A stretch of 64,000 nucleotides of DNA from Tetrapyrgos nigripes (Eukaryota > Basidiomycota > Agaricomycetes > Agaricales > Campanellaceae), in assembly GCA_013368315.1 (NCBI GenBank), contig JAACJM010000176.1, forward strand, positions 62,001-126,000. The letters are read 5' to 3'. A program made the translations under genes and the position numbers. Below the pieces are notes generated by a model. The model worked only from the letters and a program-made list of their open reading frames with translations. It searched no databases and was not told where the DNA came from. The first letter of the stretch is position 1; each line of letters starts with the position of its first letter. Positions 22,778-33,024 of the stretch are shown in pieces.

Positions 22778-23640
22778 AGAATATTGTCTTGTATCAATAT
22801 GTATAGTGCATATAACTTGAGGAGGAGCCCTCTTGCAGATTTCTCTTGGCGCGTAACACTTGTGTAGCAACTTGTGATCATGACTTGAGCATGAGTTTGT
22901 CCAGGGATAGCGCTGTGGAACAAGGGAACACTGCTATTTGATCCTGGGCTCTTTGGCCGCCTTTTAAGTTCTATCGGAGGTTTTCAAGCAACAAGTAGCA
23001 CTTCCCGAAAAAATCATCTCATATTCGCGGGAAAAGCGTACGCGTGTCCACGCTTCCTCCTCGTCTGTCATGTCGCGTCTTCTGTGTTGAGATCAGAAAG
23101 GCGAGACAGCTTTCGCAATCGACCTTTTTTGATGAAATTCTTAGGCTGGTCTTCCAAAAGGATGAAGTCGGGACTATGCGCGACCACTATGTGCAAAAGA
23201 CTGCTCGGTCCAGGAATACACTGCACGCCATGTCACTGTGTACTGTCTGCATAATTCTGCTGGTCACTGGTACCCTTGCAGTCGTATCTCGTATAGGAAG
23301 GGATAAAATGGTAAGTGGGCCTGATATCGATGCTGGAGGGCCTGGCGTGAATCACTACCAGTGTATATATGTAGTACAACAAAGTCATTTCGGTTCTAAA
23401 CGATCCAACATGCATGCATGTACACATGGACTTACGATCGGTTTTGAGGATAGGATAGGTATTCGCTATATTATGGCATCTCATTCCTGCCTTCAGAACA
23501 TGGTGCAACGCATTCCCTGTAACAAGTATCTAAGTAAAATAATCGTCCGTAACGTACAATATGTTATTTTATACAAATCCATTACAATAAGTAGGAGGAA
23601 CAAACATAGATGTGCGAAATAATCATCACTCTCTTCACGT
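22778..23640. other. Convergent 3' spacer inside unit 1
   Basis: Between HUL5 and the first HNH-like gene. A long plus-strand frame here is not preserved in the matching part of unit 2 (28080-28749), where indels shift it, so I do not call a gene. A block near 23045-23180 recurs three more times in the duplicated region. Confidence 0.55.
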
Positions 23641-24741
23641 CTAACTGATGGAAAGCCCAGACATTTCATCTCCCGAGAGAAGGCTCTGCTCCTTGCTGTA
23701 CGCAAGGACAAGACTAGCGAGTTTCTGTTCAGAGAGAAAGCTTGGCTCCTTCCTGTACCCTTTAAGTTGAGGATCGGGACTATTGTGAACCGACTCTTTG
23801 CCGTATCCTGCAACCTGCGTTTGGTCTATCCATTTCGCAATCCACTTGTTGTCCACATATGAACAACACTGCCGCTCAGAATCAGACGGAGTTTTCGATC
23901 GTGGAGGCGTGAGAGGGCTGAGATCTGATGTGGACTCGTCAGAAGACGCCTCGTCGTCGTCGTCTTCCTCCTCGGCCTCAGATTCATAACAGAAGAGTTC
24001 CGGAGCCGGCTCTGTCAACCAACTGAAACAAACCTCCACCAGCGCATGTGATAGGGAGGCAGCCGAAGGGTATTGAACTATCATTTCTTTTCGACAACTG
24101 TGTACGCAGTGCGTAGCTTGGTGCAAAACGTGGAAAGGGTGGGCGGATGAAGTGAAGGTGGGTAATCCATGGTATGGGTGTTCAAAACGTTGTACCTGTC
24201 CGGTTTCCGGATTTTTGACATAGAGAGGCGTCTCTATGTACCCGGCAAGGAACATGTATTCGTATGATTGTAGGGGAAAAGACTGCAGAAATATGAGTCG
24301 CTGGCAAAAGCATAAGAAAAGTTGAGTACGCACATCGGTATACGGCCTTGGCTTCCGTCCTGTGGAAGCATGCTCCTTCATAGCTTGAAATGTCTCCGGA
24401 GTAGGCACGAAGCCAACTTGACAGAAATGCAAAAGACTAGAAAGGTCCGCTCGCACTAGCATTATCAGATACGGATTGGCTAGATTTCAAGTCACACCTA
24501 CATTGCATGTGGTTATGGGAAGCGTCAAGATCTATCGTACCCCGTGGCACGCCCCAGTTATACTCGAGAGTTGCCAACTAGTCAAAAGTAAGCCACACAA
24601 TTAGGAAAGAGGTGTCCTGAGGTTTACCATGCGAGGATCCAGTACCTGCTCGTACATTCGAAGTAGTTGAGTTGAAACGTTTTCTGAATCGAATGAGTCA
24701 GGACTGGTGGAAATAGAGTCGCAAGGATAGCTAGAGACCAT
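23641..24741 (-). CDS. Degenerate HNH-like protein, minus member of divergent pair, copy 1
   Basis: Start ATG at 24741. Exons join as LDPRM|LATLEYNWGVP, HNHMQ|LRADLSS and PYTD|SFPLQSYEY, ending GDEMSGLSIS at 23641; about 325 residues. The core WGVPRGTIDLDASHN followed by LRADLSSLLHFCQVGFVPT resembles the second half of agaric HNH-type proteins (N-x3-L-x2-L(H)-x3-D...VP), but the final His position is Ser here, so nuclease activity is doubtful. The C-terminal part has GYIETPLYVKNPETGQVQ, HPYHGLPTF and an acidic EEEDDDDEASSDES stretch. Function unknown. It shares a 247-bp promoter with the plus-strand gene at 24989, and a close paralog is at 28750-29842. Confidence 0.72.
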
Positions 24742-24988
24742 GATGAGTGGAGAGGAAAGAACAACAAGTTGAACTGAAACGCGTCCGCGTTGATGTTGAG
24801 TCACGTGGTCTCATAAGTCTCCTTTTGTGGGCTTTTTTTGGCCAGCTGTGGGCGTGCTTGATTGTTCTTTGATTTTGGTGCTTTACTGCCATTGTATTTG
24901 GAACACATATATAATAGAAGAAGAAGATTACTTTCTGCGTTTCCCCCCTTCCTCCGCTCTTCTACTTGCTCTTCCCTCAATCGACATC
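24742..24988. promoter_or_regulatory. Bidirectional promoter of HNH-like pair, copy 1
   Basis: Only 247 bp separate the two start codons. A palindromic CACGTG (E-box, bHLH-type site) is at 24802-24807 and a TATATA-like stretch near 24907 faces the plus gene, with a pyrimidine-rich leader before 24989. The CACGTG and its TCACGTGGTCTCATAAG context are preserved in unit 2. Confidence 0.55.
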
Positions 24989-26904
24989 ATGCAACCTCAG
25001 CCGCGCCGATCTAAGAGAGAATTAACAAGACTTCCCTCGTACAACGAACAGCTAGCATCGCAAGAGAATCGTCCACGTTCAAAACAGGACCGTGAAGACG
25101 CCAGCCCATGGGTGCCTCGGAACTTGAAGGAAGGAAAGCGAATGCCAGAGCTGCCACCGACACCCGCAAAACAAAGTCTTGAGCAGGAGCTCAATAACCT
25201 TGATCAAGGCAGTAAAAATCGCGTCGAGAGTGTAGAACGGACCCCAGGGTTATGCAACGTCACCAACGAGATGGGAGAAAGCCCAGGGAACGACGTTGAC
25301 TGGTGTCACCTTATAGCAAAATTTATGCAAAGAACCAAGAGGAGACCTGAGGTGAGCCGTTTCATTTCTCAAAGATATTCCTACCCACTAGGTGTATTTC
25401 AATTTCTGGCAGATGACTCTCATCGCGATCTTACTCGGCACCTACGATATCAACGTTAACACTCGGGGGAATATTATCAGAAGTGAGAGCTTCCTTTCCT
25501 TGTCTTCACTCAGCCTCGTGTGCTGATAACCACCCGACTAGTGAGCACCTACCTCCACAGATTGCTCGACGGGGGGCAGTTCCTCGTAGTTCCTCGCGAC
25601 GAGAAGTTGGTGAGGAATATTTTGTTTGACATGCAAGCCAACCGAAATGCGGCAGGAAACGACCCTAATGCGATGAAAAACCTCGTTAAGGTGAGTTGAC
25701 TGGGCATTATGTAGTTTCCTCCAGGACCGAAGACTGATTGGCTATGCACTGGCAGAAATACAATCTCACTTCTGGATCCACTAATTGGCGAGAATATGAG
25801 ATCGTTCCAATCAACGAAAATAACCTCGGAAAGCGACATATCTTCCGTCAGAAACTTAAAGAGATGGAAGATCAGACTGGGTCGCGGCACTGGATTCTCG
25901 AAGACTCGACAGGAAGCTACGAGGAATTTTCCTTCGGAGGCGACGAAACCACTTTCCTATCCCATATCAACCCTGCTATAGTTGTGATCCATATTCTGAG
26001 GGAAATTCGGGACTGGAAAGCGACTGACTTTGTCTCGAAGAAACCAATTCTTTCAACTATCTGGACACGAAGTCGGGTTTGGTATAGAAATACCGATGTG
26101 CCCGAACCTTACCTTGAGGGCCGACAGAAGTTCTATCAAGATAATTACAAACGACGATACCAGCCTGATCGGCGTTACAAAGTGTTGCAGCGAAACCAGG
26201 AGAGCAAGTCGGATGCGAAAGGGAAGCAACGTGAGGGTGATGTGGAGTCGGAGAGGTATGAGGCAGACACGGACGATGAACTGTTCATGGGCTGCAAACT
26301 TGGGATTCCCCTTCTCAAGGGCCAGAATGGCATGCCGTTGTTCGATCTCGACCTCGCAGACGATGAACCTGACGTTTCACCTCAGGACATAGTCGACGAA
26401 TTCAACCGGAGTCCTTCGGTTCGTGGGGCAAAGACCGAGATGTCGGTTGAGAGTCTCGAGCAAGAAATGAAGGCGCTGGATATAGCTCGTCGCACTACAC
26501 GATCACAGCCCGAAGCTTTGGGAAACAGAAGGGTCCAATCAGTTCCATTTGCGCCCCTCCGCATGCCTCTCCGAGCCGGCTTTTCGATTACAGCAGCAGC
26601 GTTGGCCCCTTCCAGTGGATTTACTCATCACGGTCAAGTAGAGTTCACGGACGATCCGGAGACGATACAATTGTTGCAGGATATGAGACGTGCAGGGCGC
26701 ATCCGATTTGTCTCCGTCGATCACCCAGCTCTGCAAGGAGACCGTGATGCTCAAGCACTGCAGGCTCTTGTAAAGGACATGTTCCAAACTGGGCCAACAT
26801 CCGCGACACCCTCGACGCCGATGACCAAGAACAAGAGCGGTTCTAGGTTTCACGGTCCAAGCAAGAGGAAGCCAGAGGACGACGAGGATGGGGAGTATTT
26901 GTAG
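24989..26904 (+). CDS. HNH-like protein, plus member of divergent pair, copy 1
   Basis: Exons 24989-25351, 25413-25482, 25542-25690 and 25756-26904 have consistent phases and give 576 residues starting MQPQPRRSKRELTRLPS. The N-terminus is basic and disordered. An HNH-like arrangement follows: DWCHLIAKF (first His), NVNTRGNIIR (Asn) and TYLHRLLDGGQFLVVPRDE (second His), spaced as in mushroom HNH proteins. A conserved block then reads FEIVPINxNNLGKRHIF-like, WILEDSTGSYEEFSFGG and HINPAIVVIHILREIR. The C-terminal 200 residues are charged and low-complexity and contain FTHHGQVEFTDDPE and RFVSVDHPALQGDRDAQ. Nuclease activity is not shown. The shared core suggests common ancestry with its divergent partner. 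A paralog lies at 30105-32015. Confidence 0.75.
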
Positions 26905-27946
26905 GAAGTTTGATTGAGCGGTCATTCAAGGACCTTAAACTTGGTGTGGAATGTGTGATTGGAGCCGGAAACCTGACCGGTCGTCACTGTAACGACTTTT
27001 TTATGATTAACGACTTTTCTTGAAACTGCTATCATTTGTACTTACTACTTGTCACAGAATACACGACGTTCCCAAGTATGCGAACGAAGGGTTTGATAAG
27101 ACAGGAATGTGAGTGGTCACTGGTAAGGGAGATTGCATGACACAAATTAAAGTGAATGTTTCCTGGGCGCAAATGAGGAACATTTCCTCTCGTGCTAAAC
27201 GAGGACTCTGCAAAAATACGACTCACCCGACTGTCCTGCAGCTATTCCAGCACGCAACCCATGACCAGCTAATAGCCATTCCATGCTGCAAGCCTTCTGC
27301 GTTCGCAGAATATCGTTTGTGAATATACAGAAGACACGACTGAGGAGGAGGATTCACGACATCCAAAACAACTTTAGTCAGTATGCGTCGAAGAGAGGAA
27401 GATAACTCTAGAACCCACGAAGTTAGAACTGCCCTGGAAACTGTTTTCCTCGTACTCTGAGGATACCGGATGTAATGGCTGTTGAATGGCTGCATTGGGA
27501 TCAAAGACCTGGGACATTATTAGGACGGGTCTCTGGGACACGGGGAGACTGACTGCCTTCCAGGCAACTTCCAGGTTCTATCAGAAGGATAGGAAAGGTA
27601 TCACCCTCGTGACCTCCGGATAGTCGCGGAAAAAACGCGCTCAATTTGAATCTCGAGCTCTCTCCTCCTCTGACGTCGTCATGTCGCGTCTTCTGCCTTG
27701 AAATGCTCAGGAAAGCGAGACAGTGTTTGCAATCCATCTTCTTTATAGAAAATGCTGTTTCCGTGGCTCTCTGGACCAATGTTTTATTCCACTCAGTAAC
27801 TAGTGTCGGCAAAGGTACTCGCAACCACCATGCTTCTCCGGGAATGGCGTAAGTACATATCATTTTTCTGGTCACTGGTACATCTTGAATTCCTTATAAC
27901 AAGGCCTCGATGGCCTTCTGGATTACCCAACGGAAAAGGAGCGACC
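26905..27946. other. Spacer of unit 1 between the HNH-like gene and the GH1 remnant
   Basis: It corresponds to 32016-33024 in unit 2, the promoter side of the intact GH1 gene. It contains a second version of the block seen at 23045-23180 (near 27660-27760). Frames are not conserved between units, so nothing is called. Confidence 0.55.
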
Positions 27947-28024
27947 ATGTCATTCGTATCCATCCTCTATCTTCTCCTTTGTGTTCAAGCACTACCGAGC
28001 TTAGCCGCGGCCCGCCAGCTCTAG
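27947..28024 (+). pseudogene. Truncated signal-peptide exon of the GH1 beta-glucosidase gene
   Basis: It encodes MSFVSILYLLLCVQALPSLA and then stops after a few codons. It matches the first 20 codons of the intact gene at 33025 with one Ala-to-Val change, and upstream identity extends through the promoter region. Downstream homology ends near 28079, exactly where unit 2 begins, so the mature enzyme is missing. It is a by-product of the tandem duplication. Confidence 0.88.
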
Positions 28025-28079
28025 AGACATCTCTGGCGTATCTACCGCCAGAGCCCCTACTAGTAGCCCCGGCACACAC

Positions 28080-28749
28080 GGGAACACTGCTATTTGATCC
28101 TGAACTCTTTAGCCGCCTTTTAAGTTCTATCAGAAGTTTTCAAGCAACAAGTAGCACTTCCCGGAAAGATCACCTCATATTCACGGAAAAAGCGTACGCG
28201 TGTCCGTGCCTCCTCGTCTGTCATGTCGCGTCCTCTGCGTTGAGATCAGAAAGGCGAGACAGCTTTCGCAATCGACCTTTTTGATGCAATTCTTAGGCTG
28301 GTCCTCAAAAAGGATGAAGTCGGGACTACACGCGGCGACCACTATGTGCAAAAGCCTTCTCGGTCCAGGAATACACTGCATGCCATGTCACTGTGTACTG
28401 TCTGCATAATTCTGCTGGTCACTGGTACCCTTGCAGTTGTATCTCGTATAGGAAGGGATAAAATGGCAAGTGGGCTTGTTATCGATGCTGGAGGATACCT
28501 GGCGTGAGTCACTACCAGTGTATATACATGCATGTACACATGGACTTGCGATCGGTTTTGAGGATAGGTATTCGCTACATTTTGGCATCTCATTCCTGCC
28601 TTCAGAACATGGTGCAACGCGTTCCTTGTAACAAGTATCTAAGTAAAATAATCGTCCGTAATGTACAATATGTTATTTTATACAAATCCATTGGAATAAG
28701 TAAGAGGAACAAACATAGATGTGCGAAATAATCATCACTCTCTTCACGT
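28080..28749. other. Spacer of unit 2 before the minus HNH-like gene
   Basis: Counterpart of 22924-23640. It carries the recurrent block near 28190-28320. No frame is conserved with unit 1. Confidence 0.5.
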
Positions 28750-29842
28750 CTAACTGATGGAAAGCCCAGACATTTCATCTCCCGAGAGAAGGCTCTGCTC
28801 CTTGCTGTACGCAAGGACAAGACTAGCGAGTTTCTGTTCAGAGAGAAAGCTTGGCTCCTTCCTGTACCCTTTAAGTTGCGGATCGGGACTATTGTGAACC
28901 GACTCTTTACCGTATCCTGCGACCCGTGTTTGGTCTACCCATTTCGCAATCCACTTGTTGTCCACATATGAACAACACTCCCGCTCAGGTGGGGTTTTCG
29001 ACCGTGGAGGCGTGACAGGGCTGGAATCTAATGTGGACTCGTCAGAAGACGCCTGCTCCTCCTCCTCCTCCTCACCCTCAGACTCGTAAGAGAAGAGTTC
29101 CGGCGCCGGCTCTGTCATCCAACTGAAACTCAGCTCCAGCAGCGCGCTCGATGTGGAAGCAGCCCAAGGGTATTGAACTGTCATCTTCTCACTGTAACAG
29201 TCTATGCAGTGCGTACTCTGGAGCAAAACGTGGAAAGGGTGGGCGAATGAAGTGAAGGTGGGTAGTCCATGGTATGGGTGTTCAAAACGTTGTACCTGTC
29301 CGGTTTCTGGATTTCGAACATATAGAGGCTTCTCTATGGACCCGGCAACGAACATGTATTCGTATGAATGTAGCGGGAAAGACTACAGAAACATGAGTTA
29401 CTGGCAAGAGTAACGAAAAGTTGAGTACGCACATCAGTATACGGCCCTGGCTTCTGACCTTTACAATTATACTCCTTCATAACTTGCAATGTCTCCGGGG
29501 TAGGCATGAAGGCAACCCTGCCGAACTTCAGAAGACTAGAAAGGTCCGCTCGCACTAAACATTCATCAGACACGGACTGGCTGCGTTTCAAATCGCACAT
29601 ACTTTGCAAGTAATTATGGAAAGCGTCAAGATCTATCGTACCCCGTGGTACCCCCCAGTTATACTCGAGAGTTGCCAACTAGTCAAAAGTAAGCCACACA
29701 ATTAGGAAAGAGGTGTCCTGAGGTTTACCATGCGAGGATCCAGAACCTGGCTGTAGAGTTCAAGTAGTTGAGTTGAAACACTTTCGGAATCGAATGAGTC
29801 GTGACTGGTGGAAATAGAGTCGCAAGGATAGCTAGAGACCAT
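28750..29842 (-). CDS. Degenerate HNH-like protein, minus member of divergent pair, copy 2
   Basis: Paralog of the gene at 23641-24741 with the same exon plan: start ATG 29842, then LDPRM|LATLEYNWGVP, HNYLQ|MRADLSS and PYTD|SFPLHSYEY, ending GDEMSGLSIS. About 320 residues. The last 55 codons are almost identical to copy 1, whereas the acidic linker is shortened to EEEEEEQASSDES and many substitutions occur around residues 90-200. Frame conservation despite substitutions suggests both copies are under selection or were until recently. The HNH-like core again lacks the final His. Function unknown. Confidence 0.72.
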
Positions 29843-30104
29843 GATGAATGGAGAGGAAAGAACAACAAGTTAAACTGGAACGCGTCCGTGTTGATTTAGT
29901 CACGTGGTCTCATAAGGTGGGCTTTTTTGGCCAGCCGACTGCTTTTTTTGGCCAAGGGCAACTGTGGGCGTTCTTGATTGTTCTCTAATTTTGGTGCTTT
30001 ACTGCCATTGTATTTCGAATGCAGATATAATAAGAGAAGAAGATTATTTTTCGCCCTTCCTCCCTTCTTCCGTTCTTCTACTTTCTCTTCCTTCAATCGA
30101 CATC
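29843..30104. promoter_or_regulatory. Bidirectional promoter of HNH-like pair, copy 2
   Basis: A 262-bp divergent spacer. CACGTG is kept at 29901-29906. A GGCCAGCC/GGCCAAGG stretch near 29930-29960 is expanded relative to unit 1. A pyrimidine-rich leader precedes the start at 30105. Confidence 0.55.
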
Positions 30105-32015
30105 ATGCAACCTCAGCCGCGCCGATCTAAGAGGGCAGAATCCACAAGACATCTCTCGTACAACGAACAGCTAGAATCGCAAGAGAATCGCCCACGTTCA
30201 AAACGTGACCGTGAAGATGCCAGCCCATGGATGCCTCCGAACTTGAAGAGACTTGAAAGAGAGCCACTGCCACCAACGCCCCCAAAACAAAGTGTTGAGC
30301 AGGTCCTCAAAAACCTGGATAAAGGCAGTAAGAATCGTGTCGAGAGTGTCGAGAGGACCCCAGGGCTATGCAACGTCACCAACGAGGAGGGAGAAAGCCC
30401 AGGAAACGACGTCGACTGGTGTCACGTTATAGCAAGATGTATGCAAGGACCCAAGGGGAGACTTGAGGTGAGCCGTTTCATTTCTCAAAGATATCCCTAC
30501 CCACCAGATGTATTTCAATTTCTGGCAGATGACCCTCATCGCGATCTTGCTCGGCACCTACGATGTCAACGTCAACACTCGGGGGAATATTATCAGATGT
30601 GAGAGCTTCCTTTCCTTGTGTGTTCACTCTTCCTGTGCTAATAGCCAACCGACTAGTGATCACCTACCTCCACAGATTGTTCGACGGAGGGCAGTACCTC
30701 ATGGTTCCCTGCGATGAGGAGTTAGTCAACGACATTTTGTTAGAAATGGACGGGAACCGGATTGCGGCACGAACGGAGCCTAATGCCATGACAAACCTCA
30801 TTAAAGTGAGTTGGTTGGGCATCATGTATCCTCATGGACAAGAACTGATTTGCAATGCATTGGCAGAAATACAATCTCGTTTCTGGATCCACTAAGTGGC
30901 GAAAATTTGAGATCGTCCCAATCAACAACAATAACCTCGGAAAGCGACATATCTTCCGCCAGAAACTGAAAAAGGATCAGACTGGGTCGCGCTGGATTCT
31001 CGAAGATTCGACAGGAAGCTACGAAGAATTTTCCTTCGGAGGCGAGGAGACCACTTTCCTATCCCATATCAACCCTGCTATACTTGTGATCCATATTCTG
31101 AGGGAAATTCGGGGCTGGAAAATAACCGACTTTGACCCGACGAAAAGAGTGCTCAGAAGAATCTGGACACAAGGTCGGGGTTGGTTAGAAAATACTGATG
31201 CGCCTGAACCTTACCTTAAGGCCCGAGAGAAGTTCTATCAAGATAATTACAAAGAACGAGCCTACCAGCCTGATCGGCGTTACAAAGTCTTGAAGCGAAA
31301 CCAGGAAAGCGAGCCAGATGCGAAAGGGAAGCAACGCGAGGGTGCTGTGGAGTCGGAGAGGTATGAGACAGACACGGACGATGAACTGTTCATGAGCTCC
31401 AAACTTGCGATTCCCCTTCTCAAGGGCGAGAATGGCATGCCGTTCAAGTTCGATCTTGAGCTCGCAGACGATGAACTTGACGTTTCGCTTCAGGACGTAG
31501 TCGACAACATCAATCGGAGTCCTTCGGCTCGTGGGGCAAAGAGTCAGACCGCGGAGTCGGTTGAGAGTCTCGAGCAGCACATGGAGGCGTTGAATATAGC
31601 TCGTCGCACTACACGATCACAGCCCGAAGCTTTGGGAAATAGAAAGGTCCAACCAGTCCCATTTGCGCCCCTCCGCTTGCCCCTCGCCGGCTTCTCGACT
31701 ACAGCAGCAGCGTTGGCCCCTTCCAGTGGATTTACTCATCACGGTCAAGTAGAGTTCACGGACAATCCGAAGATGATACAATTCTTGCAGGAAATGATCC
31801 AGGAAGGGCATATGCGATTTGTCTCCGTCGATCACCCAGCTCTGCAAGGTGACCGTGATGCTCAAGGACTGCAGACTCTTCTGAAGGACTTGTCCCAAAC
31901 CGGGCCAACATCCGCGACACCCTCGACGCCGATGACCAAGAACAAGAGCGGTCCTAGGTTTCACGATCGAAGCGAGAGCAAGCCAAAGGACGATGAGGAG
32001 GGGGAAGACTTGTAG
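30105..32015 (+). CDS. HNH-like protein, plus member of divergent pair, copy 2
   Basis: Four exons as in copy 1, about 575 residues. HNH-like residues are retained: DWCHVIARC, NVNTRGNIIRL and TYLHRLFDGGQYLMVP. The second His is followed by FDGG, closer to the typical H-x2-FD of HNH proteins than the LDGG of copy 1. The conserved block GKRHIFRQKLK, WILEDSTGSYEEFSFGG, HINPAILVIHILREIR and the C-terminal FTHHGQVEFTDNPK/RFVSVDHPALQGDRDAQ are present. Small in-frame indels distinguish it from copy 1, for example KKDQTGSRW versus EMEDQTGSRHW. No catalytic role can be claimed from sequence alone. Confidence 0.75.
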
Positions 32016-33024
32016 GGAGTTTGATGTAGCGGGGATTCAAAGACCTTCAGCTTGGTGTACAATGTGTGATTGGAGCCGAAAACCTGACCGGTCATCACTG
32101 TAACGACTTTTTATGATTTACGACTTTTCTTGAAACTGCTATCATTTGTACTTACTACTCGTCACAGAATACACGACATTCCCAAGTATGCGAACGAAGT
32201 GTCTGATAACACAGCAATGCTAATCGAGGGCTGCAAAAAAAAAAAGAAAAAAAGACTCAGCCGACTGTCCCGCAACTATTTCAACATACAGCCCATGGCC
32301 AGCTAATAGCCATTCCATGCTGCAAGACTTCTGCGTTCGCAGAATATCGTTTGTGCAGTGTATTATACTGGCTAGTAGGTGAGTGTATATACAAAAGACA
32401 CGACTGAGGAGGAGGATTCACGATATCCAAAACAACTTTAGTCAGTATGCGTGGAAGAGAGGAAGATAACTTGACTAGAACCCACGTTAGATTCAGAACT
32501 GCCCCTGGAAACTGTTTTCCTCGTACTCTGAGGATACCGGATGTAATGGCTGCATTAGGATCAAAGACCTGGGACATTATTAAGAAGGGTCTCTGGAACA
32601 CGGGGAGACTACTGACCCTTGACTGCCTTCCAAGTTCCAGGTTCTATCAGAAAGAAAGGAATTTAGGAAAGGTATCATCACCCTCGTGACCCCGGATAGT
32701 CGCGGAAAAAACGCGCTCAAACAAACACTCTCCTCTGTCATGGCGCGTCTTCTGCCTTGAAATGCTCAGGAAAACGAGACAGCGTTTGCAATCCATCTTC
32801 TTTGTGGAAAATGCTGTTCCCGTGGCTCTCTGAACTTCTCTGAACCAATGTTCTATTCCACTCAGTAGTGTCGGCAAAGGTACTCCCAACTACCATGTGC
32901 AAGAGACTTCTCGGTCCGGAAATAGCATAAGTACATGTCATTTTTGTGGTCACTGGTACATCTTGAATTCCTTATAATAACGCCTCGATGGCCTTCTGGA
33001 TTACCCAACGGAAAAGGAGCGACC
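32016..33024. other. Promoter-side spacer of the GH1 gene
   Basis: It contains an A-rich tract (32230-32250) and another version of the recurrent block (about 32710-32810). No gene is supported. Confidence 0.5.

Larger units (their letters stand above)
22924..28079. repeat. Tandem segmental duplication, unit 1
   Basis: The unit begins with GGGAACACTGCTATTTG just 3' of HUL5 and the same sequence reappears at 28080. It contains a minus-strand gene (23641-24741), a plus-strand gene (24989-26904), their flanks and a truncated start of the GH1 gene (27947-28024). Unit 2 repeats this order from 28080 to about 33165, where it continues into the complete GH1 gene. The junction at 28079/28080 joins GH1 codons directly to HUL5 3'-flanking DNA, as expected for unequal crossing-over. 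The copies have diverged by substitutions and small indels but keep all reading frames. Confidence 0.9.

Noticed and set aside
23044..23622. 192-codon plus-strand frame 3' of HUL5
   Set aside because: The corresponding part of unit 2 (28200-28731) has indels that break the frame, so it is not conserved as protein.
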